From Polyporus tsugae (Eukaryota > Basidiomycota > Agaricomycetes > Polyporales > Polyporaceae): a stretch of DNA of 64,000 nucleotides. The notes beneath the pieces are model-generated. The model searched no databases and was not told the origin of the DNA. It saw nothing but the letters and a program-made list of their open reading frames with translations. Location: assembly GCA_024305745.1 (NCBI GenBank), contig JAHRBS010000002.1:2108001-2172000 (forward strand), written 5' to 3'. Below, one piece after another: positions 10,401 to 19,118 of this stretch. Both the position numbers and the translations under genes were made by a program. How positions within the stretch are numbered: position 1 is the stretch's first letter; each line of letters starts with the position of its first letter.

Positions 10401-12090
10401 GGCTGGCATCGAGGACGTCTACTCTGGCCAGCACTACGACTACCTGACCTATGACGAGGCCCTCGAGGTCGCATTCGAGTCTGTGGTCGAGCATGCGTCG
10501 AAGGCAAACCAGGAGCACTTGGGTGAGCCCAGGTCGATCGCAGAGGTCATGGAACTCGATGCAGACGAGCGTGCCAGGTGGCTCAAGGCTGCCCAGGATG
10601 AAATCCAGTCCCTCGTCGAGAATGGCACCTTCGAACTCGTCCTCCTCCCTCCAGGTCGCAAGGCCATTGGCTCCCGCTGGGTCTTCCGCGTCAAGCGCAA
10701 TGCAGATGGCTCCATCGAGCGGTACAAGGGTCGCCTCGTCGCCAAGGGCTTCTCCCAGCGTCCTGGCTTCGAGTACAACGAGACCTTTGCTCCTACACCA
10801 AAGTGGGCGTCGATTCGAGCCATCCTCGCTCTCGCTGGGCTTGAGGACCTCGAGCTTGAGTTGGTGGACATCTCCTCTGCCTACCTCAACGGCGAGCTCA
10901 AGGAGGAGGTCTACATGCGCCAGCCTGAGGGCTTTGAGGACAAGACTCCTGAGTGGGTGTGGCGCCTTCGCAAGGCTCTCTATGGCCTCAAGCAGGCTGG
11001 CCGCTGCTGGCATGAGAAGCTCGACGAGGTGCTTGGCAAGCTGGGCTTTGAGCGACTGACCTGTGAGCACAGTGTCTGGGTGTATCTGCGCGATGGGGTG
11101 CGTCTCATTATCCCTGTCTTCGTTGACGACATCACCATTGCTGGCAAGGACAAGTCTGCGATTCAGCGTGTCAAGGACGACCTGCGCAAGCACTTCAAGC
11201 TGCGCGACCTGGGGCCAACGTCGTGGCTCCTGGGTGTCAAGATTGAGCACGACCACTCCAAGCGTGCCCTGTCGATCTCGCAGCGCCAGTATGCCCTCGA
11301 CATCCTTGAGCGATATGGCTTCACCAACTGCGACCCAGTCAGCACCCCCATGGACCCTGGCCTCCGTCTCAGCGCAGACATGGCTCCAACATCCAAGGCA
11401 GACATCCGCGACATGCAGGACATTCCCTATGGCCAAGCGGTTGGTTCTCTCTTCTACCTCGCCGTTGCAACGTGCCCAGACATTGCTCGCACTGTGGGCA
11501 ACCTCGCACGCTTCTCCCAGAACCCTGGCATTACGCACTGGAAGGCAGTCAAGCACCTGTTCCGCTACATCAAGGGCACACTCGACTACAAGCTCACCTA
11601 CTCCCCCTTGTCTGAGCCAGAGCTCTTCACCTCCTACACCGATGCAGACCACGCTGGCTGCCCTGACACAGGTCGCTCGACCTCTGGCTATGTGATCAAG
11701 ATGGGCACAGGTGCAATTTCTTGGTCGAGTCGTCTTCAGTCCCTTGTCGCTCTGTCTACCACCGAGGCGGAGTTCATCGCAGCTGTCTCGTGTGGCCAGG
11801 AGATCCTCTGGTTGCGCAATCTGTTTACAGAGTTTGGGTTTGATGTTTCCTCTGCCTCGACGCTTCGCATTGACAACCTGTCTGCGCTGTCTGTGGCGAA
11901 AAACCCTGAGCACCATGGGCGGATGAAGCACCTTGATCTGCGCTTCTACTGGCTGCGAGATGAGGTGGCCAAGGGTCGCATTGAGGTGGTCCATCTGCGC
12001 ACCTCACACATGCCAGCTGACATCCTCACCAAGTCACTGCCCAGGCCAAAGGTGCTTGAGATGGTGAAGATGCTTGGATTGGGGACTTGA
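7408..12090 (+). CDS. Copia-1 Gag-Pol polyprotein (plus copy)
   Basis: An intact copia polyprotein of 1560 residues from the ATG at 7408; the frame is open to an earlier ATG at 7300, which would give 1596. Visible signatures are a CX2CX4HX4C knuckle near 8058, aspartic protease DTGAS near 8353, and the integrase HHCC near 8770-8890. The integrase acidic triad is near 8966 (HTD), 9157 (DDKGGEY) and 9259 (AER). A proline-rich linker of about 200 residues follows, then RT with YGLKQAGRCW near 10980 and FVDD near 11118, and RNase H with TDADHAG and STTEAE. It makes the capsid and enzymes needed to copy and integrate the element. No stop or frameshift interrupts it, so it may still be competent. 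The start choice rests on the Gag N-terminus. Confidence 0.92.
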   Translation: MAPPAATFPKLSNRNYQQWRLDMEARLRILGALRIIQGTETRPAFVAPLDAGERRDLRDFDNRVDLAAGELWSCVEREQQTHLEAIRDDPVAMWAKLESVHMQKRPGTRFNTYNVLLSLCKSEDESLSSLSMRAVQLKSDMKALRPATFSITQLDDELVLMALIRALPVEYTSLRQTLLLDDSLTLDKLQEMFIALENQPGALSSTPALSNVASQVSCTFCGRPNHSEDQCFSKRDASAKAKDRTTQRTQFCSQRGQRKQEASEASSLSNTAPGTQTKPQESAGAATVSAGCASALLSASDRSSWLSTPAAANWNTDTGASAHMTPHRHWFRSYLPHTIPIRLANSHIVYSAGLGSVVFQPEERGGVLPPAVVLHDVLHVPALASNLLSVFHLTREKGYAVKLRVSSALFYHQGELRFEAQVNAHNVGYLLGRTIPQSTTALSASTTSSEDLALWHQRCSHVNLDDLHSAIRKELVQGLRIRSQHAPDAICEPCLAGKLNRHPIPRFASRRLVCLALVHTDLKGKLPVRTAEGYQYWMVFVDDATRFWAMAYLKLKSDAFAAFKVFKAYAENCLGLRIKATRDDKGGEYMGQEFIDYCAEHGIHRQHTEPDEPHQNGVAERANRTTSEGATALLAQAKLPPSFWGHAVSTFVHTRNRMPTSALDGGIPYTAWKGDGRKPDVSYFRVFGCLAYVLIRKKDRKALQPHTRKCIFIGYPEGTKAWRFWDPAAKKIIISSHAVFDEQCFPGNSPFINVFGLPLDDVDVPGASEDTGADAPPQDDAPDVPELHDQGGDDDWDDPAPPAPPAPQIAPPPAAPPRQQSPQRSPSPPAPLPPRVQPPAPPQAPPRAPAIAHAPPSPPPAPAVHPRAPSIHQQAQGDGGFRPYPALARKQLPSRSSRYQGSLNNRELERQNLVLQRLRIRSASPAPPAASPGPPQRDSSSPDPLIDAPVDNQAPPPRVNPFAPRSMSPPPSPTSSDDELDCLGRDDGSGEDALHAMMAGIEDVYSGQHYDYLTYDEALEVAFESVVEHASKANQEHLGEPRSIAEVMELDADERARWLKAAQDEIQSLVENGTFELVLLPPGRKAIGSRWVFRVKRNADGSIERYKGRLVAKGFSQRPGFEYNETFAPTPKWASIRAILALAGLEDLELELVDISSAYLNGELKEEVYMRQPEGFEDKTPEWVWRLRKALYGLKQAGRCWHEKLDEVLGKLGFERLTCEHSVWVYLRDGVRLIIPVFVDDITIAGKDKSAIQRVKDDLRKHFKLRDLGPTSWLLGVKIEHDHSKRALSISQRQYALDILERYGFTNCDPVSTPMDPGLRLSADMAPTSKADIRDMQDIPYGQAVGSLFYLAVATCPDIARTVGNLARFSQNPGITHWKAVKHLFRYIKGTLDYKLTYSPLSEPELFTSYTDADHAGCPDTGRSTSGYVIKMGTGAISWSSRLQSLVALSTTEAEFIAAVSCGQEILWLRNLFTEFGFDVSSASTLRIDNLSALSVAKNPEHHGRMKHLDLRFYWLRDEVAKGRIEVVHLRTSHMPADILTKSLPRPKVLEMVKMLGLGT

Positions 12091-12094
12091 CTAG

Positions 12095-12105
12095 TCAGGG
12101 GGGAG
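12095..12105 (+). other. Polypurine tract of copia-1
   Basis: TCAGGGGGGAG directly abuts the 3' LTR start (12106). This is the expected second-strand priming site. The mirror copy has the same tract at 1489-1500. Confidence 0.7.
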
Positions 12106-12532
12106 TGTTGAAGTCGGTGCTATAGCGCGCGCTCCTTTGACCGCGCCAAGTCCCGCTTCGTACCATACATATTGCGTACTGTACCCTACCCTCTGGTATT
12201 TTCCACATTCTTAGATTCCGCGTTCTCATAGAGATATACCATATTCTTACTCAATGACTCGGTTTAGTGTAGATCTGATCCCCTCTCTAGAGTGGACTCT
12301 ACCTTAGGCATTTCTCGTCCTTTCGGCGCCAGAACGGCGCCAGTTAGTGTAGGGTCATGTGAGCTGCCTAGCACATGCTCAGTGCGCTGTCACCTCGCCT
12401 CTGTCGAGCTCTGTTGTCCTTAGACTTCTTAGAGCTCGACTTAGGTGAGTAGTTTAGTTTCCTGTTAATGATAGACTTCTTAGAGCTCGACTTAGGCCAT
12501 TGTGACCGCTCTGAGGCGCACTGCAGCCAATA
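12106..12532 (+). repeat. Copia-1 3' LTR (plus copy)
   Basis: 427 bp, TGTTG...CAATA. It carries the same variant bases as the minus copy's 3' LTR (for example CTATAG for CTGTAG near its start), plus at least one private change near 12450. Confidence 0.85.
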
Positions 12533-12936
12533 CTCATTAGTCTCCCTGGTCCTTAGTCGATGGCAAGTCGTAACATTAGGTCGAAACGACTTCACAAACA
12601 CCGGCGTACCCACAACCCTTTCCCTCACTTTTGATCCTCTGTGTTGGCCTAGCGTAGTGTGTGCTCTAGTCACACCATCAGACGTGGTCTTCATTCAACT
12701 CGAGGCTTGCCACTTTCAGTGGTACAGTGCACGGAAAGCTCCTAACCCGAGACCCCGGCACTGACAGAAGTGGTCTGCCTCACGGCGTGGGAGGCTAGAG
12801 AAAGGCGGCAAAACAAAGCCAGGGCAGGACACCCCTGGGCCCGTGTCCCTTGAGGTTAAGACACAGCAATAGGCCGAGGAGGCTGAGCAGACAGTGTTGG
12901 GTTGTGCACCAGCCATCCGTCGTTCCTGGATAGGAA

Positions 12937-13500
12937 GTGAGACACTTCATCCTGGCTTGCAAACAGTTTGTGCACACCTTTCACCCCATTGAAGTTCAGG
13001 ATGAAAACTGGGATAAGGACAAGAAATGGTGGTCTGTCTGTGTAACACAACTGTGTCCACACCGGAGCTGTACTTGGAGACCTATTCCTGAGGCAGTCAA
13101 AGGTCTTGCACCTCGACTCATCACCACCAAAGACCAACCAGCCCTTATCCTTGCACACATCGCCAGACCCCCTACATCTGCCTTTCGTGACCCCGAACGT
13201 CCGCCTCTTTGCCAAGCGGCTGCAGTTGCAACTAGTAACCCTGCATCTCGTCCTGTGTCCCGCCCTACCTCACGTCCAACCTCTCAACCCCAAAGTCACA
13301 AGCCGACCCCCACTGGGACGCTGTCCGCATCCCCTTGTCTTGGAGGACTAACCCTCCAGACCACTGCTGAGCTCGTTAGACAACAGCTCGCATCCCGCAC
13401 CTCTAATTCCCCCATCGCTTCGACCTCAGCACTACCCAAGATTGAAGCAGAGCCTGAGCAAGAGGACTCAAACCCTGCAGTCGAGGAGGAACCCAAATGA
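12937..13500 (+). other. Conserved reading frame upstream of gypsy gag, no ATG
   Basis: A 188-codon open frame ends with TGA about 100 bp before gag. The minus gypsy copy keeps the same frame, length and stop (25201-25764) with a single residue difference that I could see (His for Arg). It contains no methionine codon; the first in-frame codon after the upstream stop is GTG. The product would be Trp/Cys-containing at its start and Ser/Pro/Thr-rich later. It could be an exon of a spliced upstream protein, an extended leader, or chance openness in a young family. I do not recognise a domain. Confidence 0.35.
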
Positions 13501-13599
13501 GAAATCGTAGTTCTCAACACCCTGACACCTCCATCCTCACCACCCTCATCATCCTCTTCCTCTTCACCCTCATTGCGAGCACTGTCGCCCACGCCCACC

Positions 13600-14436
13600 A
13601 TGGCCACACCCACCCCCTTCGATGTCTCCAAACTCCTCTCCCAAGTCGCCCCTCACGAGTACGATGGAAAACTCGCGCAGGAAGGGCTCCGCTTTGTAGC
13701 CAATGCCCACATCTACTACGATCTCCTCAAGGCGCAAGGTGTCATGCACGAGATCCGCTGGATCACGATCCTCAACAAGTTGACTGGTGGCGCTGCTGAG
13801 TGGGCCGGCCCATACATCATCACGGGGGCCAGCGGCAATGTTGCATGGTCGGACTTTGCGGCCTTTGAAGGGTCGTTCAAGGCGCACTTCTGTGCTGCGA
13901 ATGACGAAGAAGCGGCCATCGCAGAACTTGCCAAACTCTGCAAGGCTTCGCATCGGCTTCGCACCATCAAAGACTACACCAGCCAATTCAATGCCATCAC
14001 TGCTCACACCAAGTTGGGTGACATGGACAAATACAAACAGTATCGCATGGCGCTCCCTTACAAGATCAAGGATGCCTTCGCGACCACAGCGCACGACATC
14101 TCAGACCTCACCAAGATCCAGAAAGTTGCACTGCAGATAGACCAGCAACTTGCCATGTGCGAGGAGGAACGGCCAAAGCAATTTGGATGGAAGAAGAAGG
14201 GTGAAAGGGCAGCCACCTCCAGTTCGGGCAAGGAGAAGTTCGACGGAGAGTGCTGGAACTGCGGTGAGAAAGGACATCCCGTGTGGCGCTGCCCAAAGCC
14301 CAAAGTCGAGGGCCAATGGGCTGCCTCTTCTTCCTCATCCAGCACTGACAAGCTCACGACACTCAAGGCCCAGCTCAAGGCAATGGAGGAGAAGATCGCC
14401 GCCCTTACGGTGGTCGATAAGAAAGAGGGTTTTTGA
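13600..14436 (+). CDS. Gypsy Gag protein (plus copy)
   Basis: A 278-residue Gag starts at ATG 13600 (MATPTPFDVSKLL). It has a helical capsid-like region with a retrotransposon-gag pattern (EWAGPYI... FKAHF) and a single CCHC knuckle (CWNCGEKGHPVWRC) near 14254-14295, then a charged C-terminal helix. The frame is intact. The stop TGA (14434-14436) lies immediately after a GGGTTTT heptamer, and pol continues in the -1 frame. The minus-strand copy has a frameshift in the same gene. Confidence 0.85.
   Translation: MATPTPFDVSKLLSQVAPHEYDGKLAQEGLRFVANAHIYYDLLKAQGVMHEIRWITILNKLTGGAAEWAGPYIITGASGNVAWSDFAAFEGSFKAHFCAANDEEAAIAELAKLCKASHRLRTIKDYTSQFNAITAHTKLGDMDKYKQYRMALPYKIKDAFATTAHDISDLTKIQKVALQIDQQLAMCEEERPKQFGWKKKGERAATSSSGKEKFDGECWNCGEKGHPVWRCPKPKVEGQWAASSSSSSTDKLTTLKAQLKAMEEKIAALTVVDKKEGF
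14427..14433 (+). promoter_or_regulatory. Probable -1 ribosomal frameshift site (gag-pol)
   Basis: In the gag frame the codons read GAG GGT TTT TGA, so G-GGT-TTT fits the X-XXY-YYZ slippery heptamer exactly, with the gag stop as the next codon. Slipping back one base enters the pol frame (TTG ATT AGA...), which is open for 414 codons. The minus copy keeps the same sequence at its gag-pol junction (about 19115-19124). I did not identify a convincing downstream pseudoknot by eye. Confidence 0.6.
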
Positions 14437-16281
14437 TTAGAGCTGCATTGGATGCTGCACGTGCTGGTTCTTGTAGTAATAGTCGATTTTCTGTACTGGG
14501 TTCGTTGTTTGTATATGAAGTAAATCACGATAGTCAACACTTTCATATACCGGTACGGTTAATCGGCAAGCAGCGACATAAGGACATTGTAGCTATGGTA
14601 GATAGCGGTGCTACTACTAAGTTCCTACATAGACGATTCGTAGAACAGAATAGGGTTACAATGAGGAAGTTGGCAAGGCCAATTCCTCTGTACAACATCG
14701 ACGGTTCGGAAAACCGTGATGGTATGATCACAGAGGTTGCCGTGTTGGATATGGCAATCAGAGACCACAGGGAGAAGGTGGTCTTTGTAGTGACGGATAT
14801 AGGAGAAGAGGATGTCATCATCGGCCTGGACTGGCTATGCGAGCACAACCCTGAAGTAGACTGGGAACATGGCTTGCTGCGCCTGTCGAGATGTCCAGAG
14901 ACATGCCTGGCTAACCAGAGAACCTCTGAACCTGTCGAGACCAAAGCACGTGATACAGAGGTACGGCTTACGGCGGGCCGTGGTCCTCGACGGGCAAAGA
15001 AGGTTAGGAAGGTTGGAAGGGCGTGTGCGGCCGTGATGACTGAGGAGAAGGAGGAGGATAGGCCCTGGCCACCAGGATTCCTGCCGCGGTGGGATGGAAC
15101 TGAGACGTCTCTTCTCGATGCATGGGAGGATGGACAACACCTTTATGGTGTTCCACAACTGTTTGCTTCAGCGACGTACACATATTCACAACAACTGCCT
15201 GAGCAAGAGTACCAGAAGAAGGTAGTCCGCCCCGTCGAAGAAATTGTACCCGAGCACTATCACGAATACCTGCATGTGTTCTCGAAAGAGGCGTCCAAAC
15301 GTTTGCCAGAACACGGACCCTATGACCATGCGATAGAGCTCGTGCCCAATGCAAAGATGTTCCATTCCCGTGTGTACCCCCTGTCGCCCAGCGAACAAGG
15401 AGAGCTTGACAAGTTTCTCGCTGAGAACTTGGCCAAGGGCTATATTCAAGAGTCGAAGTCGCCGATGTCATCGCCGTTCTTCTTTGTCAAGAAGAAGGAT
15501 GGTAGCCTACGTCCAGTCCAGGACTATCGGCGACTCAACGAGATCACCATTAAGAACTGTGACCCACTACTGTTGATATTGGATCTGATGGATCGACTCA
15601 AGAAAGCCAAGTACTTCACAAAGCTCAATATTCGCTGGGGGTACAACAATGTGCGGGTTAAGGCCGGCGATGAGTGAAAGGCTGCCTTCGTGACCAACCG
15701 AGGGCTGTTTGAGCTGAACGTTATGTTCTTTAGGCTAGCCAATTCACCCAGCACATTCTCTGTGCTCATGAATGACATCTTCAAGGACCTCATCATACCC
15801 GGCAAAGTCACCATATACCTCGATGACATCCCCATATTCACCGACAATCTCGAGGAACACCGCACATTGGTGCGCGAGGTCCTGAAATGTCTTAAGGAGA
15901 ACGACCTGTTCTGCAAGCCAGAGAAGTGCGAGTTCGAACAGCCTAAGGTGGAATACCTCATTGTACTCGTCTCGGAGAACTGCGTAGAGATGGACCCGGT
16001 GAAGGTGAAGGGTATCGCAGATTGGCCTGTCCCTCAGAATGCCACAGACGTATGGAAGTTCCGCAGTTTTGCAAACTTCTATTGGCGGTTCATAAAGGAC
16101 TTTAGTGCCATCTGCCAACCCTTGGATCGCCTCACGGGCAATGCGCCATGGCAATGGGGAGACGAAGAGTAGTCTGCCTTTGACGAGCTCAAGCATTGCT
16201 TCACCAAAAGCCCTGTCCTAACAATCTATGATCCAGACCGCAACACCCACATCGAAGTCGACGCATCTGGCTTCACTACGG
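14433..16281 (+). pseudogene. Gypsy pol, protease and RT part (interrupted)
   Basis: This is the -1 frame relative to gag. It contains a retropepsin-type protease (VDSGATTKFLH near 14597), a linker, and RT with the LRPVQDYRRLN motif near 15508 and YLDD near 15816. A TGA at 15675-15677 replaces the Trp codon kept in the fragment at 341-979. A TAG at 16170-16172 near the RT/RNase H junction is shared by both copies. The region ends at the solo copia-1 LTR inserted at 16282. Confidence 0.85.
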
Positions 16282-16708
16282 TGTTGAAGTCGGTGCTGTA
16301 GCGCGCGCTCCTTTGACCGCGCCAAGTCCCGCTTCGCACCATACATACTGCGTACTGTACCCTACCCTCTGGTATTTTCCACATTCCTAGATTCTGCGTT
16401 CTCATAGAGATATACCATACTCTTACTCAATGACTCGGTTTAGTGTAGATCTGATCCCCTCTCTAGAGTGGACTCTACCTTAGGCATTTCTCGTCCTTTC
16501 GGCGCCAGAACGGCGCCAGTTAGTGTAGGGTCATGTGAGCTACCTAGCACGTGCTCAGTGCGCTGTCACCTCGCCTCTGTCGAGCTCTGTTGTCCTTAGA
16601 CTTCTTAGAGCTCGACTTAGGTGAGTAGTTTAGCTTCCTGTTAATGACAGACTTCTTAGAGCTCGACTTAGGCCATTGTGACCGCTCCGAGGCGCACTGC
16701 AGCTAACA
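16282..16708 (+). repeat. Solo copia-1 LTR with TACGG target duplication
   Basis: A complete 427-bp LTR (TGTTG...TAACA) flanked by TACGG on both sides (16277-16281 and 16709-16713). It lies in the gypsy RNase H gene at exactly the position where the LTR at 980 begins in the left gypsy fragment. This indicates that one insertion was later duplicated, or that the two loci recombined. Confidence 0.93.
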
Positions 16709-18182
16709 TACGGGCGCGGTTCTGTCTCAGGAGGGGGAAGATGGCAAGTGGCACCCCATCACCTTTCACTCCGAGTCGATGAACGATGCTGAATGCAACT
16801 ACAAGATCTACGACAAGGAGATGCTCGCCATCATTTGTGCCCTGCAGGCCTGGCGTCACTATCTCGAGGGTCTCCCCAGTGTGTTCGAAATCCAGTCGGA
16901 CCACAAGAACCTCGAGGATTGGCGCACAGCACAGAACCCCACGCGCAGGCAGGCACAATGAGCTCTGTACCTGTCACGATTCGACTTTGTCATCTCGCAC
17001 AAGCCTGGGACATCTAATGGTAGGGCCAACGCACCATCGAGACAGCCCGACCACCAGCACGAGGATGCAGATGACAATCTCGGTCGAGTCTTGTTGCAGC
17101 CAGAACATTTCCGGGTACTGGCAGCCAAGAGAGGGCATCTATCAGTAGTTCCAGAGAAGGCACTGCTTTGACGCATCCGCGAGTGCGGAGAGCGCAAGCA
17201 GGAGGTCATGGAGGCACTCAGTAAACTGGACAAACTTGGACCAGCGCGTCTTCAGAATGACTTGGTGGACTGGAACAGCGAGCAAGGCCTGCTACTGTAC
17301 CGAGGCAAAGTCTATGTCCCCAAGGACGACGCACTGCATGCTGAGATTGTACACATCCACCACGACCTCCCACCCGCTGGACACCCTGGGCAGTCAAAGA
17401 CGTTGGAGTTGGTCAGGCGAAACTACTGGTGGCCGGGCATGGCGAAGTTCATCAAGGATTACGTTGAGACCTGCGACACCTGTCACTGCGGCAAGGGTTC
17501 GCATGCCAAACCGCATGGTCCTCTTCAACCAAACGAAATTCCTGATGGCCCAGGCCAGATTTTGACATGCGACTTCATCACTGGACTCCCAGAGGTGGAT
17601 GGATACAATGCGCTTCAGCTCATCGCTGATCGGCATGGAAAGATGATACATCTTATTCCTTGCACCGAGGAGATCAACGCAGAAGGAGCTGCTGACAACT
17701 TCATCCGAGAACACTTTCGTCTTCATGGGCTGCCACGGAAGATCATCTCTGATCGTGGGCCCCAGTTCTCAAGCAAGCTCTTCCGCGCCGTACTCAAGGG
17801 ACTCGGCATAGAAAGCGCAATCTACCACCTGCAGACAGATGGGCAATCAGAACGATGGAACCAGGAGATAGAGGCGTACCTTCGTATGTTCTGCTCATGG
17901 CACTGCGATGACTGGGTCAAGTGGCTGCTGATTGCAGAGTTTGCCTTTAACTCGCACCAGCACTCGTCAACGGGTTACTCGCTGTTCTACCTCATGTACA
18001 GCTACGAACCCCAGTTCCACATTCCGATGTTGCCTACAGCGGTGCCTGCAGCTGATGAACATCGAGAGGAGCTGCAGCAGGCGCGAGAGGATGCAACCAC
18101 GGCCTTGACTCTAGCAGCTGAGCGGATGAAGGAGTACTATGATCGGTATGTCCATGATGCTCCAGAGTTCAAGGAAGGCCAG
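16709..18182 (+). pseudogene. Gypsy pol, RNase H and integrase part (interrupted)
   Basis: This continues the pol frame after the solo LTR: RNase H (YDKEMLAIICALQAWRHYLEG), then integrase with an HHCC zinc motif near 17330-17510. The acidic triad is near 17568 (CDFITGLP), 17752 (SDRGPQF) and 17862 (ERWNQEIE). Stops at 16959-16961 and near 17170 break the reading. After FKEGQ the frame runs straight into the 3' LTR at 18183, so the integrase C-terminal region has been lost. Confidence 0.85.
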
Positions 18183-18628
18183 TGTCATGAACGTTCTATT
18201 TGGCGCCTGCTACCAGCGCCTTAGTTTCCTTTTCCGGATGATCTACTTCTCACGTCGTACTTATTGTTCTCTGTTGCATTGTATCTCGTCCTTTGTTCCT
18301 CAGCACAATAGCTCCTTATTGTCCGTTGTTGCTATTGTTCCATTTCCATTGTTCATCCGTGTCCATAGTTACCTATTGTCCCCAGGTTCTCATTGTCCTC
18401 TATACGTATATAAGGACCTGTACTTCACTGCCTGGAGACCTCAGTTTCAACCTCTTGTCTCCAGGTAAGCCTCGCTGTATTTCGCTCATAGACACCTACT
18501 TACTCAATACATCTTGTCTCCAGCCCTGACCGTTGAGCCTTGCTCCGCTCTCGCTGCACAAGTGCTTGTCAGCGCTCCTGCTCATCTCGTACGTATCCCT
18601 GATCCTTACTCAATGGCCAGTCATAACA
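18183..18628 (+). repeat. Gypsy 3' LTR (plus copy)
   Basis: 446 bp, TGTCATGAAC...CATAACA. It contains a TATA box (TATATAAGG, 18407-18415) and a CT-rich leader. It matches the minus-strand LTR 26144-26589 at full length. Confidence 0.88.
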
Positions 18629-19118
18629 TTCTCTGGTTAGCCAGGCATGTCTCTGGACATCTCGACAGGCACAGCAAGCCATGTTCCCAGTCTACTTCAG
18701 GGTTGTGCTCGCATAGCCAGTCCAGGCCGATGATGACATCCTCTTCTCCTATATCCGTCACTACAAAGACCACCTTCTCCCTGTGGTCTCTGATTGCCAT
18801 ATCCAACACGGCAACCTCTGTGATCATACCATCACGGTTTTCCGAACCGTCGATGTTGTACAGAGGAATTGGCCTTGCCAACTTCCTCATCGTAACCCTA
18901 TTCTGTTCTACGAATCGTCTATGTAGGAACTTAGTAGTAGCACCGCTATCTACCATAGCTACAATGTCCTTATGTCGCTGCTTGCCGATTAACCGTACCG
19001 GTATATGAAAGTGTTGACTATCGTGATTTACTTCATATACAAACAACGAACCCAGTACAGAAAATCGACTATTACTACAAGAACCAGCACGTGCAGCATC
19101 CAATGCAGCTCTAATCAA
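18629..19118 (-). pseudogene. Gypsy pol start, protease (minus copy, truncated)
   Basis: The protease region (VDSGATTKFLH) is nearly identical to the plus copy and is entered through the same GGGTTTT-TGA junction. The frame is cut at 18629, where the neighbouring LTR begins. Confidence 0.8.

Larger units (their letters stand above)
6759..12532 (+). mobile_element. Copia-1 LTR retrotransposon, plus copy (right palindrome arm plus spacer)
   Basis: The layout is 5' LTR 6759-7185, primer-binding site 7186-7202, polyprotein 7408-12090, polypurine tract 12095-12105 and 3' LTR 12106-12532. The right flank is CTCAT followed by the tail of a gypsy LTR. The left flank of the broken 5' LTR is TACGG (975-979), so the two sides do not share a target duplication. 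Either the right end was joined to another locus by recombination or flanking sequence was deleted. The 5' and 3' LTRs differ at about eight sites. Confidence 0.9.
12533..18628 (+). mobile_element. Gypsy element, plus copy, degenerate
   Basis: The layout is the last 43 bp of a gypsy 5' LTR (12533-12575, ending CGTAACA), the internal region 12576-18182, and a full 446-bp 3' LTR 18183-18628 (TGTCATGAAC...CATAACA). Gag, protease, RT, RNase H and integrase follow in Ty3/gypsy order. The 5' LTR is cut by the copia-1 junction. A 427-bp solo copia-1 LTR sits inside RNase H. Several stops interrupt pol, and the integrase C-terminus is joined directly to the 3' LTR, so the element is dead. A minus-strand copy of the same family abuts at 18629. 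Confidence 0.88.

Noticed and set aside
1062..12532. RIP-type mutation as the cause of LTR differences
   Set aside because: Most differences are C/T transitions, but they are not confined to the CpA context, are few, and the internal region is intact. Classical repeat-induced point mutation is not supported.
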